Notes under the pieces: generated by a model
Seen by the model: only the letters and a program-made list of their open reading frames with translations
Database searches by the model: none
Told to the model about the DNA's origin: nothing
NCBI RefSeq assembly: GCF_001907675.1
Contig: NZ_MPNT01000001.1
Span: 124,001-188,000 of the forward strand
Length of the DNA stretch: 64,000 nt
Reading direction: 5' to 3'
From: Mycobacterium paraffinicum
GTDB taxonomy: Bacteria; Actinomycetota; Actinomycetes; Mycobacteriales; Mycobacteriaceae
Shown here: positions 33,500 through 42,025 of the stretch, one piece after another
Layout: every line of letters begins with the position of its first letter
Numbering within the stretch: the first letter of the stretch is position 1
Position numbers and translations under genes: made by a program

Positions 33500-34939
33500 A
33501 TGACCGAGCTTGCCACCGAGCGGATGCCCCGAAAGTTCGCCTGCGGTGAGACCTTCGTGCCCAAGAGCCGGTACATCGACCCAGAATTCCTGAACCTCGA
33601 GCTCAAGCGATTGTTCCCCCGGGTGTGGCAGCCCGCGTGTCGCGAGGAAGAAGTCCCGGCTGCCGGCTGCTTCTACGAGTACACGATCGGCCGGCAGTCA
33701 ATTGCCGTGGTGCGCCAAAAGGACGGCAGCGTCAAGGCATTCCACAACACTTGTGCCCACCGCGGCATGAAAGTTGTGCGCGGCAGCGGATGTTCGGCCG
33801 ATAAAGAGTTGCGCTGTGAGTTTCACGGCTGGCGCTACGATTTGGATGGCCGGTCCTCCTTCGTTCCGTGTCGCGACGAGTTCGCTCCGCGTCCACGCCA
33901 ACAGTGGGGCTTGCGTCCCGTCGCCGTTGGAACCTGGGGTGGCTGGGTGTTCGTCAGCATGGCCGACGACCCGCCGGATCTCCTCGAGTGGCTGGACCCG
34001 CTTCCGACCGCGCTGGAACCGTTCCGGCTGCAGGACATGCGCTACCGCTGGCGCAAGCGCACATTCTTGCCGGCCAACTGGAAGACCGTCATCGACGCCT
34101 TCATCGAGGGCTACCACACACCCGGCACCCATCCGCAGACGATGCGATCGGCACAGGGGCCGCGGCCGTCGGCGGAGCCCGCATCGCCGCAGGAGTATGT
34201 CTACGCTCCGTACACCCCAACCATCACGTATAAGAACCATTCCCGATTCGTCTACACGCAACGCCCCGAGCACGCCGGTCGCGACAAGGGCCGCCAGGAA
34301 CAGGCGGCCCGACCCGAGGTGTTCGCCAATTCGATGAAGTACCAATACCTGGAGGTCGGATCGCTGGTCACCGAACGTGACTATCGGGCCGCGCAGAAGC
34401 TGGCCACAATGGAACCCAGCGACGTCCCACCCTTTGTCCTGTACCACCAGATGTGCGAGGAACTGGCACGTGCCGAAGGCGTGGACTTCCCACAGATGTC
34501 GATGGAACAGTACTTCGCCGGGAACGGCGACTGGCACATGTTTCCGACCATGGTCATCCTCGTCGAGAAGTCCTGCCTGCTGGGATACCGCGTGCTGCCC
34601 GACGCGGAGGACCCGAATCGGTGCACGTTCGAAATGTTCTCTCTCGAGCATTTTGCGCCCGGCGAGGTGCCCGAGACGCAATGGCAGGTCTTCGAGCGCT
34701 GGCAGGATCACGACAGCTGGGGCGAGCTGCCCTCACAGGACCTGAGAAACATCGGCGCTATCCACGCCGGCATGCATTCGGCGGGGTTTGACGGACTCTG
34801 GCTCAATACCGCCCAAGAGATGTCCATACGCAACGAGCATGCGATCGCCGACAGGTTTCTTTTTGGCTCAGGCGACTCTGACGATGGCGGCCATCGCGCT
34901 CAGAAGGGTTCCTCCGCGTCGACTTCGGAGCAGCGCTAG
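33500..34939 (+). CDS. Rieske [2Fe-2S] aromatic ring-hydroxylating oxygenase, alpha subunit
   Basis: A 479-residue oxygenase alpha subunit. The Rieske cluster ligands are visible as C85-x-H87 (CAHRGM) and C106-x2-H109 (CEFHGW). The mononuclear iron site reads EGYH-TPGTH, giving His-206 and His-211, with Glu-203 where many family members have the bridging Asp. No beta subunit or dedicated reductase is encoded next to it, as in KshA-like or other alpha-only oxygenases. The ATG at 33500 follows a GAGAC stretch; the frame extends slightly upstream into the SDR gene. It probably hydroxylates a ring or alkyl position using a reductase from elsewhere. Confidence 0.93.
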   Translation: MTELATERMPRKFACGETFVPKSRYIDPEFLNLELKRLFPRVWQPACREEEVPAAGCFYEYTIGRQSIAVVRQKDGSVKAFHNTCAHRGMKVVRGSGCSADKELRCEFHGWRYDLDGRSSFVPCRDEFAPRPRQQWGLRPVAVGTWGGWVFVSMADDPPDLLEWLDPLPTALEPFRLQDMRYRWRKRTFLPANWKTVIDAFIEGYHTPGTHPQTMRSAQGPRPSAEPASPQEYVYAPYTPTITYKNHSRFVYTQRPEHAGRDKGRQEQAARPEVFANSMKYQYLEVGSLVTERDYRAAQKLATMEPSDVPPFVLYHQMCEELARAEGVDFPQMSMEQYFAGNGDWHMFPTMVILVEKSCLLGYRVLPDAEDPNRCTFEMFSLEHFAPGEVPETQWQVFERWQDHDSWGELPSQDLRNIGAIHAGMHSAGFDGLWLNTAQEMSIRNEHAIADRFLFGSGDSDDGGHRAQKGSSASTSEQR

Positions 34940-35182
34940 GGGTTCTGGTCATCGCCGGCGGTCCCCAGCCGCATTCGTGCGACAGCAGCAACACTGGGCC
35001 ACGACGGGTTGGTGGATCGCTCCCAATCAATCGGGGCCAGAAATGTCGACCATCAACCGACCCTGAACAGCTTTACTCGCCGACCTCGCCACATCCGTCG
35101 AGCACAGAGCAAATTGCGGCGTCACGGACGGTTGATCTAGAAGATCGCCCCCGCTTTGGGTATCGAATCTTTACGCTGAGCT

Positions 35183-36331
35183 ATGCAACCCGGTGGATGG
35201 GGAGGCCGCAGCGAGCCTGGACCAAACGTTTGGCAGCGAGGCCCGGCCACGGATTCGGTCGTCGGCTGGTGGCAGCAAACCGATCAATACGAGTGGCTGA
35301 CGAAATACTTGCAGGCACGTGGACTAGCCTGGCCGACTCGGCTGTTGATGGCCCTTGTTTCGGCTGCCCTGATGCTCATGCCGGTAGGGATCTTCTCGGC
35401 GGGAGGCACTTGGCACCCGTATTCACTTGGCATATGCATCCTGGCTGTCGCCGTGGGCCTGGGCTACACGATCTTGTGGATACGACGCTGGCCCACCCGA
35501 AAGGAGTCCTTGGCTATGGGCCTGCTCGGCAGCGTGCTCATCGCCGCGGGATGCGTGCTGCAGCCGGATCCAGCGATCGCCCTCATGGGGTGCACCGGAA
35601 TAGTAATCGTCGGCGGATACCTGGCGTTTTTCCACAGCACCAAACCCATCCTCTTCAACATTGCCGTGGCTATCGCCGCCGGAGCCGTGTGCGCATGGCG
35701 CGTCAGTGCTGGCCATCACGCCGTTTTGGCGGCCATTGGACTGTGGCTGGTCATTGAGTTGAGCATCGCGGTTCCGCTGGCCATCCAAACCATCATGCGC
35801 ACCCTGGGTGCTGACGTGGTGCGATCTGATCACGACCCTCTCACCGGGGTGTTGAACCGCCGGGCATTCTACGAACGCGCGACCGCGCTGATGCCTTCGC
35901 CGCCTGCCGATATGCACCTCGTCGTTGCGATGATCGACCTAGACAGATTCAAGACGCTCAACGACACCTTCGGGCATGTCGCCGGGGACCAGGCACTTGC
36001 GGCGATCGGTTGGGTCCTGCGCCAGAAGGTCCATGGCGGCGCCTTGATCGGCCGGTTCGGGGGCGAAGAATTCATCGTCCTCGACGCGGCGACGGCGGAG
36101 TCGGCCGAAGAATTACCTCGGCAGTTGTGCGACGCCATCGCCGACCTGCCGCATCCGGTGACCGCCAGCGTCGGGGCGGCTTTGATCCGATGGACGGAGA
36201 TCACCGATCCGCCATCGGTCATAGGTCAACTCATACATGCGGCCGACAGCGCCATGTACGTGGCTAAACGCAAGGGCGGCAACCAAATATGCGTCTGCAG
36301 GCCCGCGGTGGCGTTGCCGAAGAGGCCTTAG
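35183..36331 (+). CDS. membrane-bound GGDEF diguanylate cyclase
   Basis: A 382-residue protein with about five to six hydrophobic segments between residues 50 and 215 and a C-terminal GGDEF domain (about 220-370). The active-site loop is intact as GRFGGEEF, and LTGVLNRRAFYER and MIDLDRFKTLNDTFGHVAGD are present. It should therefore make cyclic di-GMP. The RxxD product-inhibition site that precedes GGDEF in many cyclases is missing (HGGA instead). It stands alone, with no catabolic partner, between modules A and B. The 243 bases before it hold no gene or recognised operator. Confidence 0.93.
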   Translation: MQPGGWGGRSEPGPNVWQRGPATDSVVGWWQQTDQYEWLTKYLQARGLAWPTRLLMALVSAALMLMPVGIFSAGGTWHPYSLGICILAVAVGLGYTILWIRRWPTRKESLAMGLLGSVLIAAGCVLQPDPAIALMGCTGIVIVGGYLAFFHSTKPILFNIAVAIAAGAVCAWRVSAGHHAVLAAIGLWLVIELSIAVPLAIQTIMRTLGADVVRSDHDPLTGVLNRRAFYERATALMPSPPADMHLVVAMIDLDRFKTLNDTFGHVAGDQALAAIGWVLRQKVHGGALIGRFGGEEFIVLDAATAESAEELPRQLCDAIADLPHPVTASVGAALIRWTEITDPPSVIGQLIHAADSAMYVAKRKGGNQICVCRPAVALPKRP

Positions 36332-36502
36332 GGGCTCCGCCTCGTCCACGCCCGACACGTGACCCGGACCCAGCTCGCCGGGCGGGGCTCCGTGACCCCC
36401 ACAGCATGGCGCGTGTCCACCGGCTCCAACATTGCTAATGCCGAGCCGTTTCGCTGGTCGGGTCCGCCCAGCCGCTCCCCGAGCGAGCTGACCGACGTCG
36501 CC

Positions 36503-37240
36503 TCAGACTACGAGATTGGCGGCGCCGTCGAGCACGATGGAACGCCCGGTCAGCATCTGAGCGCGATCCGAAGCCAGCCACTCGACGGCGTCGGCGATGT
36601 CATCGGTGGAAACGCCGCGGCCCGACGGCGAGCTGGCGCCGAGTTCTGCGATCCGCTGCTCGGCGTTCGGCACGATGGCGCGATACGTCGGCGTCAGCAC
36701 CGCCGTCACCTCGAGGACATGCGTCCTGATGCCCTTGGGCGCCAGCTCAACCGCGAGGTACCGCATCGCGGCCTCCATCAAGGCTTTGGCAATGCCAACC
36801 GGCCCGTAGCCAGGGATCACCGTCGACGAGCCACGACTGGACACGGCGACCACGACCGCTCCCCGGGCGAGCAGTGGCCGCGCCTCCCGGACCAGGTCGA
36901 TGAGCGCCAACCCGTTGACACGCACCGAGCGCATCACGTCGGCGGCGGGAACATCTAGCAGCGGACCCCATGGCGCGGCGACCGCGCAGTGCACGATTTG
37001 GTGCAGCGCCGGTGTGTGCTGGGCGACCCACTCGATCAGCCGACGGCACTCACCCGCCTCGCCCACATCGCATTGCAGCAGGTGCGGTTCGCCGCCGTTG
37101 TCGGCAATCGCTGCGGCGGCCTTATCGGCCGCGTCGACGTCGGTCGAGTACGCCACGAAAACCTCCACCCCCGGCGCGGCAAACCGCTCGGCGATGGCGA
37201 GCCCAATTCCCTTGGTGCCGCCGGTAATCAGGATGCTCAC
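36503..37240 (-). CDS. FabL-like enoyl reductase of the SDR family
   Basis: A 245-residue SDR starting MSILITGGTKGIGLAIAERF. The active-site spacing is not the usual Tyr-x3-Lys. The motif reads YGPVGIAKA, that is Tyr-x6-Lys, typical of enoyl-ACP reductases FabI and FabL. The following MRYLAVELAPKGI and the C-terminal GRSIVLDGAANLVV also resemble Bacillus FabL. I therefore infer reduction of an enoyl thioester, or an activated double bond, rather than ketone reduction. It is second in an operon behind a VOC protein and divergent from the P450-ferredoxin pair. Confidence 0.85.
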   Translation of the reverse strand: MSILITGGTKGIGLAIAERFAAPGVEVFVAYSTDVDAADKAAAAIADNGGEPHLLQCDVGEAGECRRLIEWVAQHTPALHQIVHCAVAAPWGPLLDVPAADVMRSVRVNGLALIDLVREARPLLARGAVVVAVSSRGSSTVIPGYGPVGIAKALMEAAMRYLAVELAPKGIRTHVLEVTAVLTPTYRAIVPNAEQRIAELGASSPSGRGVSTDDIADAVEWLASDRAQMLTGRSIVLDGAANLVV

Positions 37241-37264
37241 CCTGTGCTCCCCTCGGGCAGCTAG

Positions 37265-37738
37265 TCAATCCCCGAAGCCCTGCTCGGGGGGCAGTCCCAC
37301 GAGTTCGATCAGCACGCCGTCGGGATCTCGCACGGTCCCCACCGTGAACGAACTCTCGCCCTCGCCGATCGTGGTGGTCCGGACATCGTTGGCGACGCCG
37401 AGGCCCTGGAGCCTGGCGATCGTCGCTTCGACATCGCAGACGTAGAACGACAGCAGAAAAAATCCGTCGAGAATGCCGGGAGCTGATTGCCCACGACCGC
37501 CGGCGTTGTCGCCAGGGAAGACCACGAGCTCGACGACCCCGGCATTCCCGAAATCCGGGCTGCCCAGGAAGATCGACCGCAACTCGTCGGCCGGGGCGCC
37601 GAAAATATGCTTCCAGTTGCCGGTCAAGCCGTCGAGGTCGATCAACTCCTTCAGGCCGAGACCGTCGCAGTAGAAACGCAGGCTCTGCTCGTGGTCGCAC
37701 GGCGTCAACGCCACATGGTGCAGTGGGAGTCCCCTCAA
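37265..37738 (-). CDS. VOC family protein (glyoxalase/dioxygenase fold)
   Basis: A 157-residue vicinal oxygen chelate protein: LHHVALTPCDHEQSLRFY (first module), FLLSFYVCDVEATIARL (second module) and VRDPDGVLIELVGLP at the end. The start is a TTG at 37738. It has a perfect AAGGAGG 7 bases upstream and the protein begins right before the first strand, so the TTG is credible. His-8 and the C-terminal Glu match metal positions. It heads a two-gene operon with the FabL-like reductase 24 bases downstream. Possible roles are epimerase, extradiol-type dioxygenase or glyoxalase-like; nothing decides between them. Confidence 0.86.
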   Translation of the reverse strand: MRGLPLHHVALTPCDHEQSLRFYCDGLGLKELIDLDGLTGNWKHIFGAPADELRSIFLGSPDFGNAGVVELVVFPGDNAGGRGQSAPGILDGFFLLSFYVCDVEATIARLQGLGVANDVRTTTIGEGESSFTVGTVRDPDGVLIELVGLPPEQGFGD

Positions 37739-37773
37739 TTCGACGCCTCCTTCGAGTGTTCCGACCGCGCGAT

Positions 37774-37788
37774 TACTTTACTATGTAA
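37774..37788. promoter_or_regulatory. B-type operator, site 1 (TAC-N3-GTA)
   Basis: Reads TACTTTAC-TAT-GTAA. The centre TTTAC-N3-GTAAA is a perfect palindrome. It lies in the divergent region between the VOC-reductase operon (start 37738) and the P450-ferredoxin operon (start 37833). It shares the pattern ACT-x-TAC-N3-GTAA with the three sites at 41.9 and 43.3-43.4 kb. Confidence 0.6.
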
Positions 37789-37832
37789 AATGCCCTCGCA
37801 GGATGGGCTTCGCGAACCCAGGAGGCATTTCC

Positions 37833-39065
37833 ATGACGGCCGATTCTTCCGAGGTCAGCGAAATCCCGGTCATGGACTTCGACGTGTTCAAGGCAACGAC
37901 GAGGTCGGAATCGAACGATTCGTGGCGCGAGGCCCGACGCATGGGTCCGGTGGTACGCAGCAACAAACATGACGGGCTGTGGATGATGACCCGTTACGAA
38001 GAGGTCTGCGCCGCATTCCGGGACTGGGAGACTTTCTCCTCGGCCCGCACTAATCCGAAGCTGTCCTCGGTGGCCGTCAGCGCGGGGCCCGCACCGTTGC
38101 TGGTTCCCGAGGAGCTCGACCCGCCACAATGGCAGGGCTACCGCAAGATCATCGCCGAACTGCTGCCGCCGCGCGTTGCCGAGTCACTGCGACCCCGTGC
38201 CAGGTATTGGAGTAATCGGTTCCTGGACAACGTGATCGGACAGGGGCGATGCGACCTGGTGACCGATCTCGCGGTGCCAGTGCCCGCCGCCGTGATCATG
38301 GAGTTCCTGGGATTCGCGCCAGCGCAGTGGTTGCCGGTGGCAACAGTGTTCCACGACGTCAGCGCCTACCCGCCGGGGCACCCCACCCGCGAAGAGGCGC
38401 TCCCGCGGTACGCCGGGGTGTTGGATGCGGTCGCCGACGAACTCGCGAAGCGGCGCACGCAACCGCGCGAGGACGCACTGACCGTCATCGCCCGGGCGAC
38501 CGTTGATGGCGCGCCTATCGATGACACCATGGCGACCCTGCTCGTCTTCATGGTGCTGGGCGGCGGTGTCGATACGACGACTTCGCTGGTGTCCGCGGCG
38601 TTGGTCCACCTCGGCCAGGACCGCGCGCTGCGCGCCGCGCTGCGCGACGACCCCGGGTTGTTCACGACCGCGACCGAAGAGTTCCTGCGTTACTACCCGC
38701 CGGCACGCACCCACACGCGCACCGTGGCGAGCGACACGACCGTCGCCGGCTGCCCGATGCGCGCGGGTGACCGCATCCTGCTCAGCGAGGTCTCGGCCAA
38801 CCACGACGAGCTGGCATTCGACGATCCGCACGAGTTCAAGGCGGACCGCTTCCCGAACCGACACGTGTCGTTCGGCATGGGCCGGCATCGTTGTCCCGGT
38901 TCGCATTTGGCGCGCGTCGAGTTCACCGAGATGGTCACCGCAGTGCTGCAGCGGATACCCGACTTCGAAATCGACGGCGACGGTGCGGTGGAGTATCCGT
39001 CGTGGGCCATGATCGGCGGCTGGTCTAGCATCCCCGTCGTCTTCACCCCCGGGGAGCTGACATGA
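37833..39065 (+). CDS. cytochrome P450
   Basis: A 410-residue P450. Landmarks: I-helix GGGVDTTTS near residue 245, ExxR motif EEFLR near 287, and FGMGRHRCPG with the haem Cys at about 354. The haem loop (RHRCPGSHLAR) differs from the HFCLG type of the other P450s here, so it belongs to a different family. The ATG at 37833 follows CAGGAGGC; an upstream in-frame ATG at 37803 is less likely. Its stop overlaps the ATG of a ferredoxin, making it the only P450 in the window with its own electron donor. Confidence 0.95.
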   Translation: MTADSSEVSEIPVMDFDVFKATTRSESNDSWREARRMGPVVRSNKHDGLWMMTRYEEVCAAFRDWETFSSARTNPKLSSVAVSAGPAPLLVPEELDPPQWQGYRKIIAELLPPRVAESLRPRARYWSNRFLDNVIGQGRCDLVTDLAVPVPAAVIMEFLGFAPAQWLPVATVFHDVSAYPPGHPTREEALPRYAGVLDAVADELAKRRTQPREDALTVIARATVDGAPIDDTMATLLVFMVLGGGVDTTTSLVSAALVHLGQDRALRAALRDDPGLFTTATEEFLRYYPPARTHTRTVASDTTVAGCPMRAGDRILLSEVSANHDELAFDDPHEFKADRFPNRHVSFGMGRHRCPGSHLARVEFTEMVTAVLQRIPDFEIDGDGAVEYPSWAMIGGWSSIPVVFTPGELT

Positions 39066-39256
39066 GGATCCACGTTGACACCGATCTGTGCAGCGGACAT
39101 GCGTTGTGCGCCGCGGTGGCGCCCGAGGTATATGTGCTCGACGACGTCGGATACTGTGCGGCGGACGGACACGACGTCCCGGACGATCTTCGTGAAGCGG
39201 CACACAAGGGCGCGTTGGCCTGCCCCGAACGGGCGATAACACTGTCGACCGACTGA
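39062..39256 (+). CDS. [3Fe-4S]-type ferredoxin
   Basis: A 64-residue ferredoxin with the pattern C-x5-C (DLCSGHALCAAVAPEV) and a final ACPERAI, giving three Cys ligands plus a non-Cys residue. This is the pattern of actinobacterial [3Fe-4S] ferredoxins that serve P450s. The ATG overlaps the P450 stop (ATGA), so the two are co-translated and very probably form an electron-transfer pair. The other six P450 genes of the window lack an adjacent ferredoxin and could share this one. It ends 5 bases before the stop of the convergent monooxygenase. Confidence 0.93.
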   Translation: MRIHVDTDLCSGHALCAAVAPEVYVLDDVGYCAADGHDVPDDLREAAHKGALACPERAITLSTD

Positions 39257-39261
39257 ATCGT

Positions 39262-40887
39262 TCAGTCGAAGACGAACCCCGCGTAATCGTCGGCGATGAT
39301 GGCGTCGCATTCGGCGATGTACTTGTCGAAGCCGCCGACGTAGGCCAGCAGTTGGCGGCGCTTGCCCGTGACGTTGCTGCCCAGGTACCACGAATGACAA
39401 CTGGCCGCGGTGTACATCGTGCCTTCGGCAAGCTGATTGACCCGGTCGGACCAGGCCTGCTGGGCGTCGGCGGACGCCTCGATCGTCCGAGCGCCGCGGC
39501 GGCGCAGTTCAGCGATGCACTCTCCGACCAGCTCGACGTGGTGTTCGAGATTGGCAACGACATTGGACAACACCGACGTGCTGCCGGGTCCGGACAGGGT
39601 GAACATGTTGGGAAAGCCCGCGACCTGAAACCCCAACAATGACTTGACCCCGTGTTCGGCCCACACCTTGCTCAGTTTCCGCCCGCCCCGACCGGTGATG
39701 GGGATCTGGGTCAAAGCTCCTGTCATGCCGTCGAATCCGGTGGCCAAGATGATGGCGTCGAGATCATGGTGACCGCGCTCGGTTCGGATGCCGTTGGGAG
39801 TCACCGTGACTAAGGGGTCGGTGCGCAGGTCGACCAGCGATACGTTGTCGCGGTTGAATGCCTCGAAGTAGCCGTTGGCCAAGATCACCCGCTTGCAGCC
39901 CAACGGCAGACCACGCGGGCATAGCCCCTCGGCGACTTCAGGATCGCGCACGGTACGCCGGACCATCTCCCGGTACATCTCCGCGGCGAGCTCGTTCGCC
40001 TGTGGATCCTTGGACACATCCGACCACACGCGCGACGCCATCCACTGCTTTTCCTCAATGACTGCCAGGCGTTGTTCAACGGTGGATCCCAGGATCGGCT
40101 CGGTCCCCTGCGGCGGTCCGGTGAAGCCCGCGAAACCTCCTAGCCCCAACGCAGTTTGGCGCTGTACCGGCCGGAGCTCGTCGTGCAGGTCTCTGGCCCG
40201 CTGCTGCATGGCCGGGTCCATCGGGCGGTTGTGCGACGGAAAGACATAACTTGCCGTGCGCTGGAACACCGTGAGGTGGCCGGCGTCCTCGGCGAGCGCG
40301 GTGACCACTTGCACGCCCGAGGAGCCCGTGCCGATCAGGCCAACCCGGGAGGAGGAGAGATCCGGTCGGCGCCGCGGATATTTGCTGGTGCTCAACCAGG
40401 TACCGGTGAAGTCTTCCGCGCCGGGAAACTTGGGCTCGATAGGTACCGACAGCGAGCCGGTGGCCATCACGAGAAACTCGGCGCGGTAATGATCGCCGTT
40501 GGCACTCTGCAGATCCCACGTTGCATTGGCTTCGTCGAAGGCGCAGCCCACTACTTCGACGCCCAACCTGATGTCCCGCCGCAGATCGAAGTGGTCGGCC
40601 ACAAAGTTCAGGTAACGTTCGATCTCCTCCTGCCCGGCCATGAACTCGGTCCACTCCCACTTTTCGACGAGTTCTTTGGAGAAACCGTAGGAGTACTCAA
40701 GACTGGGCACGTCGCAGCGGGCGCCGGGGTAGCGGTTCCAATACCAGGTGCCCCCGACGCCGTCCCCCTTTTCGAGGGCGACCACCCGAAGGCCGAGCTG
40801 GCGCAGGTGGTGCACGGCGTACAGTCCGCCGAACCCCGCGCCGACGATGGCGACGTCGAAATCTGATTCGCGTTCAGGGGCGCTCAT
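39262..40887 (-). CDS. flavin-containing monooxygenase, Baeyer-Villiger-like with degenerate signature
   Basis: A 541-residue two-dinucleotide-binding-domain flavoprotein. It has FAD motif GAGFGG near residue 16 followed by GGTWYWNRYPGARCD, and NADPH motif GTGSSG near 187. Between them the Baeyer-Villiger fingerprint F-x-G-x3-H-x3-W reads FTGTWLSTSKYP (about 160-171): the His is Ser and the Trp is Tyr. Overall it still looks like a cyclohexanone or steroid monooxygenase. It overlaps the upstream esterase gene by ATGA. Ketone-to-ester oxidation followed by ester hydrolysis is therefore likely, with the altered fingerprint as a caution. Confidence 0.9.
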   Translation of the reverse strand: MSAPERESDFDVAIVGAGFGGLYAVHHLRQLGLRVVALEKGDGVGGTWYWNRYPGARCDVPSLEYSYGFSKELVEKWEWTEFMAGQEEIERYLNFVADHFDLRRDIRLGVEVVGCAFDEANATWDLQSANGDHYRAEFLVMATGSLSVPIEPKFPGAEDFTGTWLSTSKYPRRRPDLSSSRVGLIGTGSSGVQVVTALAEDAGHLTVFQRTASYVFPSHNRPMDPAMQQRARDLHDELRPVQRQTALGLGGFAGFTGPPQGTEPILGSTVEQRLAVIEEKQWMASRVWSDVSKDPQANELAAEMYREMVRRTVRDPEVAEGLCPRGLPLGCKRVILANGYFEAFNRDNVSLVDLRTDPLVTVTPNGIRTERGHHDLDAIILATGFDGMTGALTQIPITGRGGRKLSKVWAEHGVKSLLGFQVAGFPNMFTLSGPGSTSVLSNVVANLEHHVELVGECIAELRRRGARTIEASADAQQAWSDRVNQLAEGTMYTAASCHSWYLGSNVTGKRRQLLAYVGGFDKYIAECDAIIADDYAGFVFD

Positions 40888-41894
40888 GACCGGTTCCCGT
40901 GTGTGTCCGACGGCTTCGCAGTCCAGATCTCTTGCAGGGCGGCGAACACCTGGTCGTTGGCTTGGCGCGCCGCGGGCAGCTGATCGACCAGCCCGAAAAA
41001 GCCGTGGAACATTCCCGGATAGTCCAACAGCCGAACGTCATTGCCGGTACCGGAAAGCAATTCGGCGTAGGTCCGCCCGTCGTCGCGAAGGGGGTCATGC
41101 TCGGCGACGACGATGATCGCCGGGGGCAGCCCGGTCAAATTGGGCGCGCACAAGGGGGATACGTCGGGGTCGTCGGGGTCGGCACCATCGAGATACTGGT
41201 CCCAGAACCACGTCATGTGGGCGGCAGTCAGGAAATAGCCGGTGGCGTTGCGCCGATAGGACGCGCTGTCTCGGCGCGCATCCAGAACCGGGTAAATCAA
41301 CAACTGGGCGGTCAACGGCGGCCCGCCGTGATCGCGGGCACGCAAACATGCGACCGCGGCGAGGTTGCCACCGGCGCTGTCACCGGCGACCGCGATGCGC
41401 GCCGGATCGATACCGAGCGAGGCCGCGTGGTCGAATACCCAAGAGGTAGCGGCCACGGCATCGTTGACGGCGGCGGGAAAGCGGTGCTCGGGTGCCAGCC
41501 GATAATCGACCGACACGACCACCGCCCCGGCCCCGGCCGCCAGCTTGCGCGCGAACGCGTCGTGGCCCTCCACGCTGCTCACCACGAAGCCACCACCATG
41601 GAAGAACACGATCCCCGGCAGCGGCCCGTCATGGTCTGGCCAATAGATGCGCGCCGGAGCGGGCGGCGCACCGGGGACGGGCAGTTCGACGTCGTTGACT
41701 CGGCGCAGCGGCACTTCGGGAGCGGGCGGGCGCGGCGCAGCGGCCAGCATCGCCCGGGCCGTCGGGGCGTCGGTGACGGCGCCACCCAGGTCGGGAAAAT
41801 GGGCCGACATCTCGGCGACAATCAATTGTGTCCTCGCGTCAAGAGTCACCCGCTTTTCCCACCTTTCCGCGTCATGTTGCGGATTCGACGCCAC
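40884..41894 (-). CDS. alpha/beta hydrolase, hormone-sensitive-lipase family esterase
   Basis: A 336-residue esterase with the HSL-family oxyanion motif HGGGF near residue 99 and the nucleophile elbow GDSAGG near 170. The acid Asp is in EHDPLRDD near 268 and the catalytic His in FHGF near 300, so the triad is complete. There is no signal peptide, hence it is cytosolic. The GTG start at 41894 is preceded by an operator (41906-41920) at 11 bases and no obvious ribosome-binding site. It is coupled by ATGA to the Baeyer-Villiger-like monooxygenase, so its probable substrate is the ester or lactone made by that enzyme. Confidence 0.92.
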   Translation of the reverse strand: MASNPQHDAERWEKRVTLDARTQLIVAEMSAHFPDLGGAVTDAPTARAMLAAAPRPPAPEVPLRRVNDVELPVPGAPPAPARIYWPDHDGPLPGIVFFHGGGFVVSSVEGHDAFARKLAAGAGAVVVSVDYRLAPEHRFPAAVNDAVAATSWVFDHAASLGIDPARIAVAGDSAGGNLAAVACLRARDHGGPPLTAQLLIYPVLDARRDSASYRRNATGYFLTAAHMTWFWDQYLDGADPDDPDVSPLCAPNLTGLPPAIIVVAEHDPLRDDGRTYAELLSGTGNDVRLLDYPGMFHGFFGLVDQLPAARQANDQVFAALQEIWTAKPSDTHGNRS

Positions 41895-41905
41895 ACGGAC
41901 AAGTC

Positions 41906-41920
41906 AACTATACATAGTAA
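41906..41920. promoter_or_regulatory. B-type operator, site 2
   Basis: Reads AACTATAC-ATA-GTAA, located 11 bases upstream of the GTG start of the esterase-monooxygenase operon. The stretch TACATAGTAA is identical to the reverse strand of the site at 37774-37788. Confidence 0.6.
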
Positions 41921-42025
41921 GAGAATGGTCCCGAAGTGGGCGGAAATGAGACCGCGCTCGCCGACATCGACGCCGACGGGGCCAGCGCCGCCGCCGTCCC
42001 CGCCACCCTGGGAATTCGCCTCGGA

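Noticed and set aside
34940..35182. Small open frames between the Rieske gene and the diguanylate cyclase
   Set aside because: No ribosome-binding site, no family, poor third-position GC pattern; treated as non-coding with no recognised operator.
36332..36502. Repeated GGGGCTCCG strings near 36.33 and 36.38 kb as a possible recombination site
   Set aside because: Too short and GC-rich to be meaningful; no mobile gene nearby.
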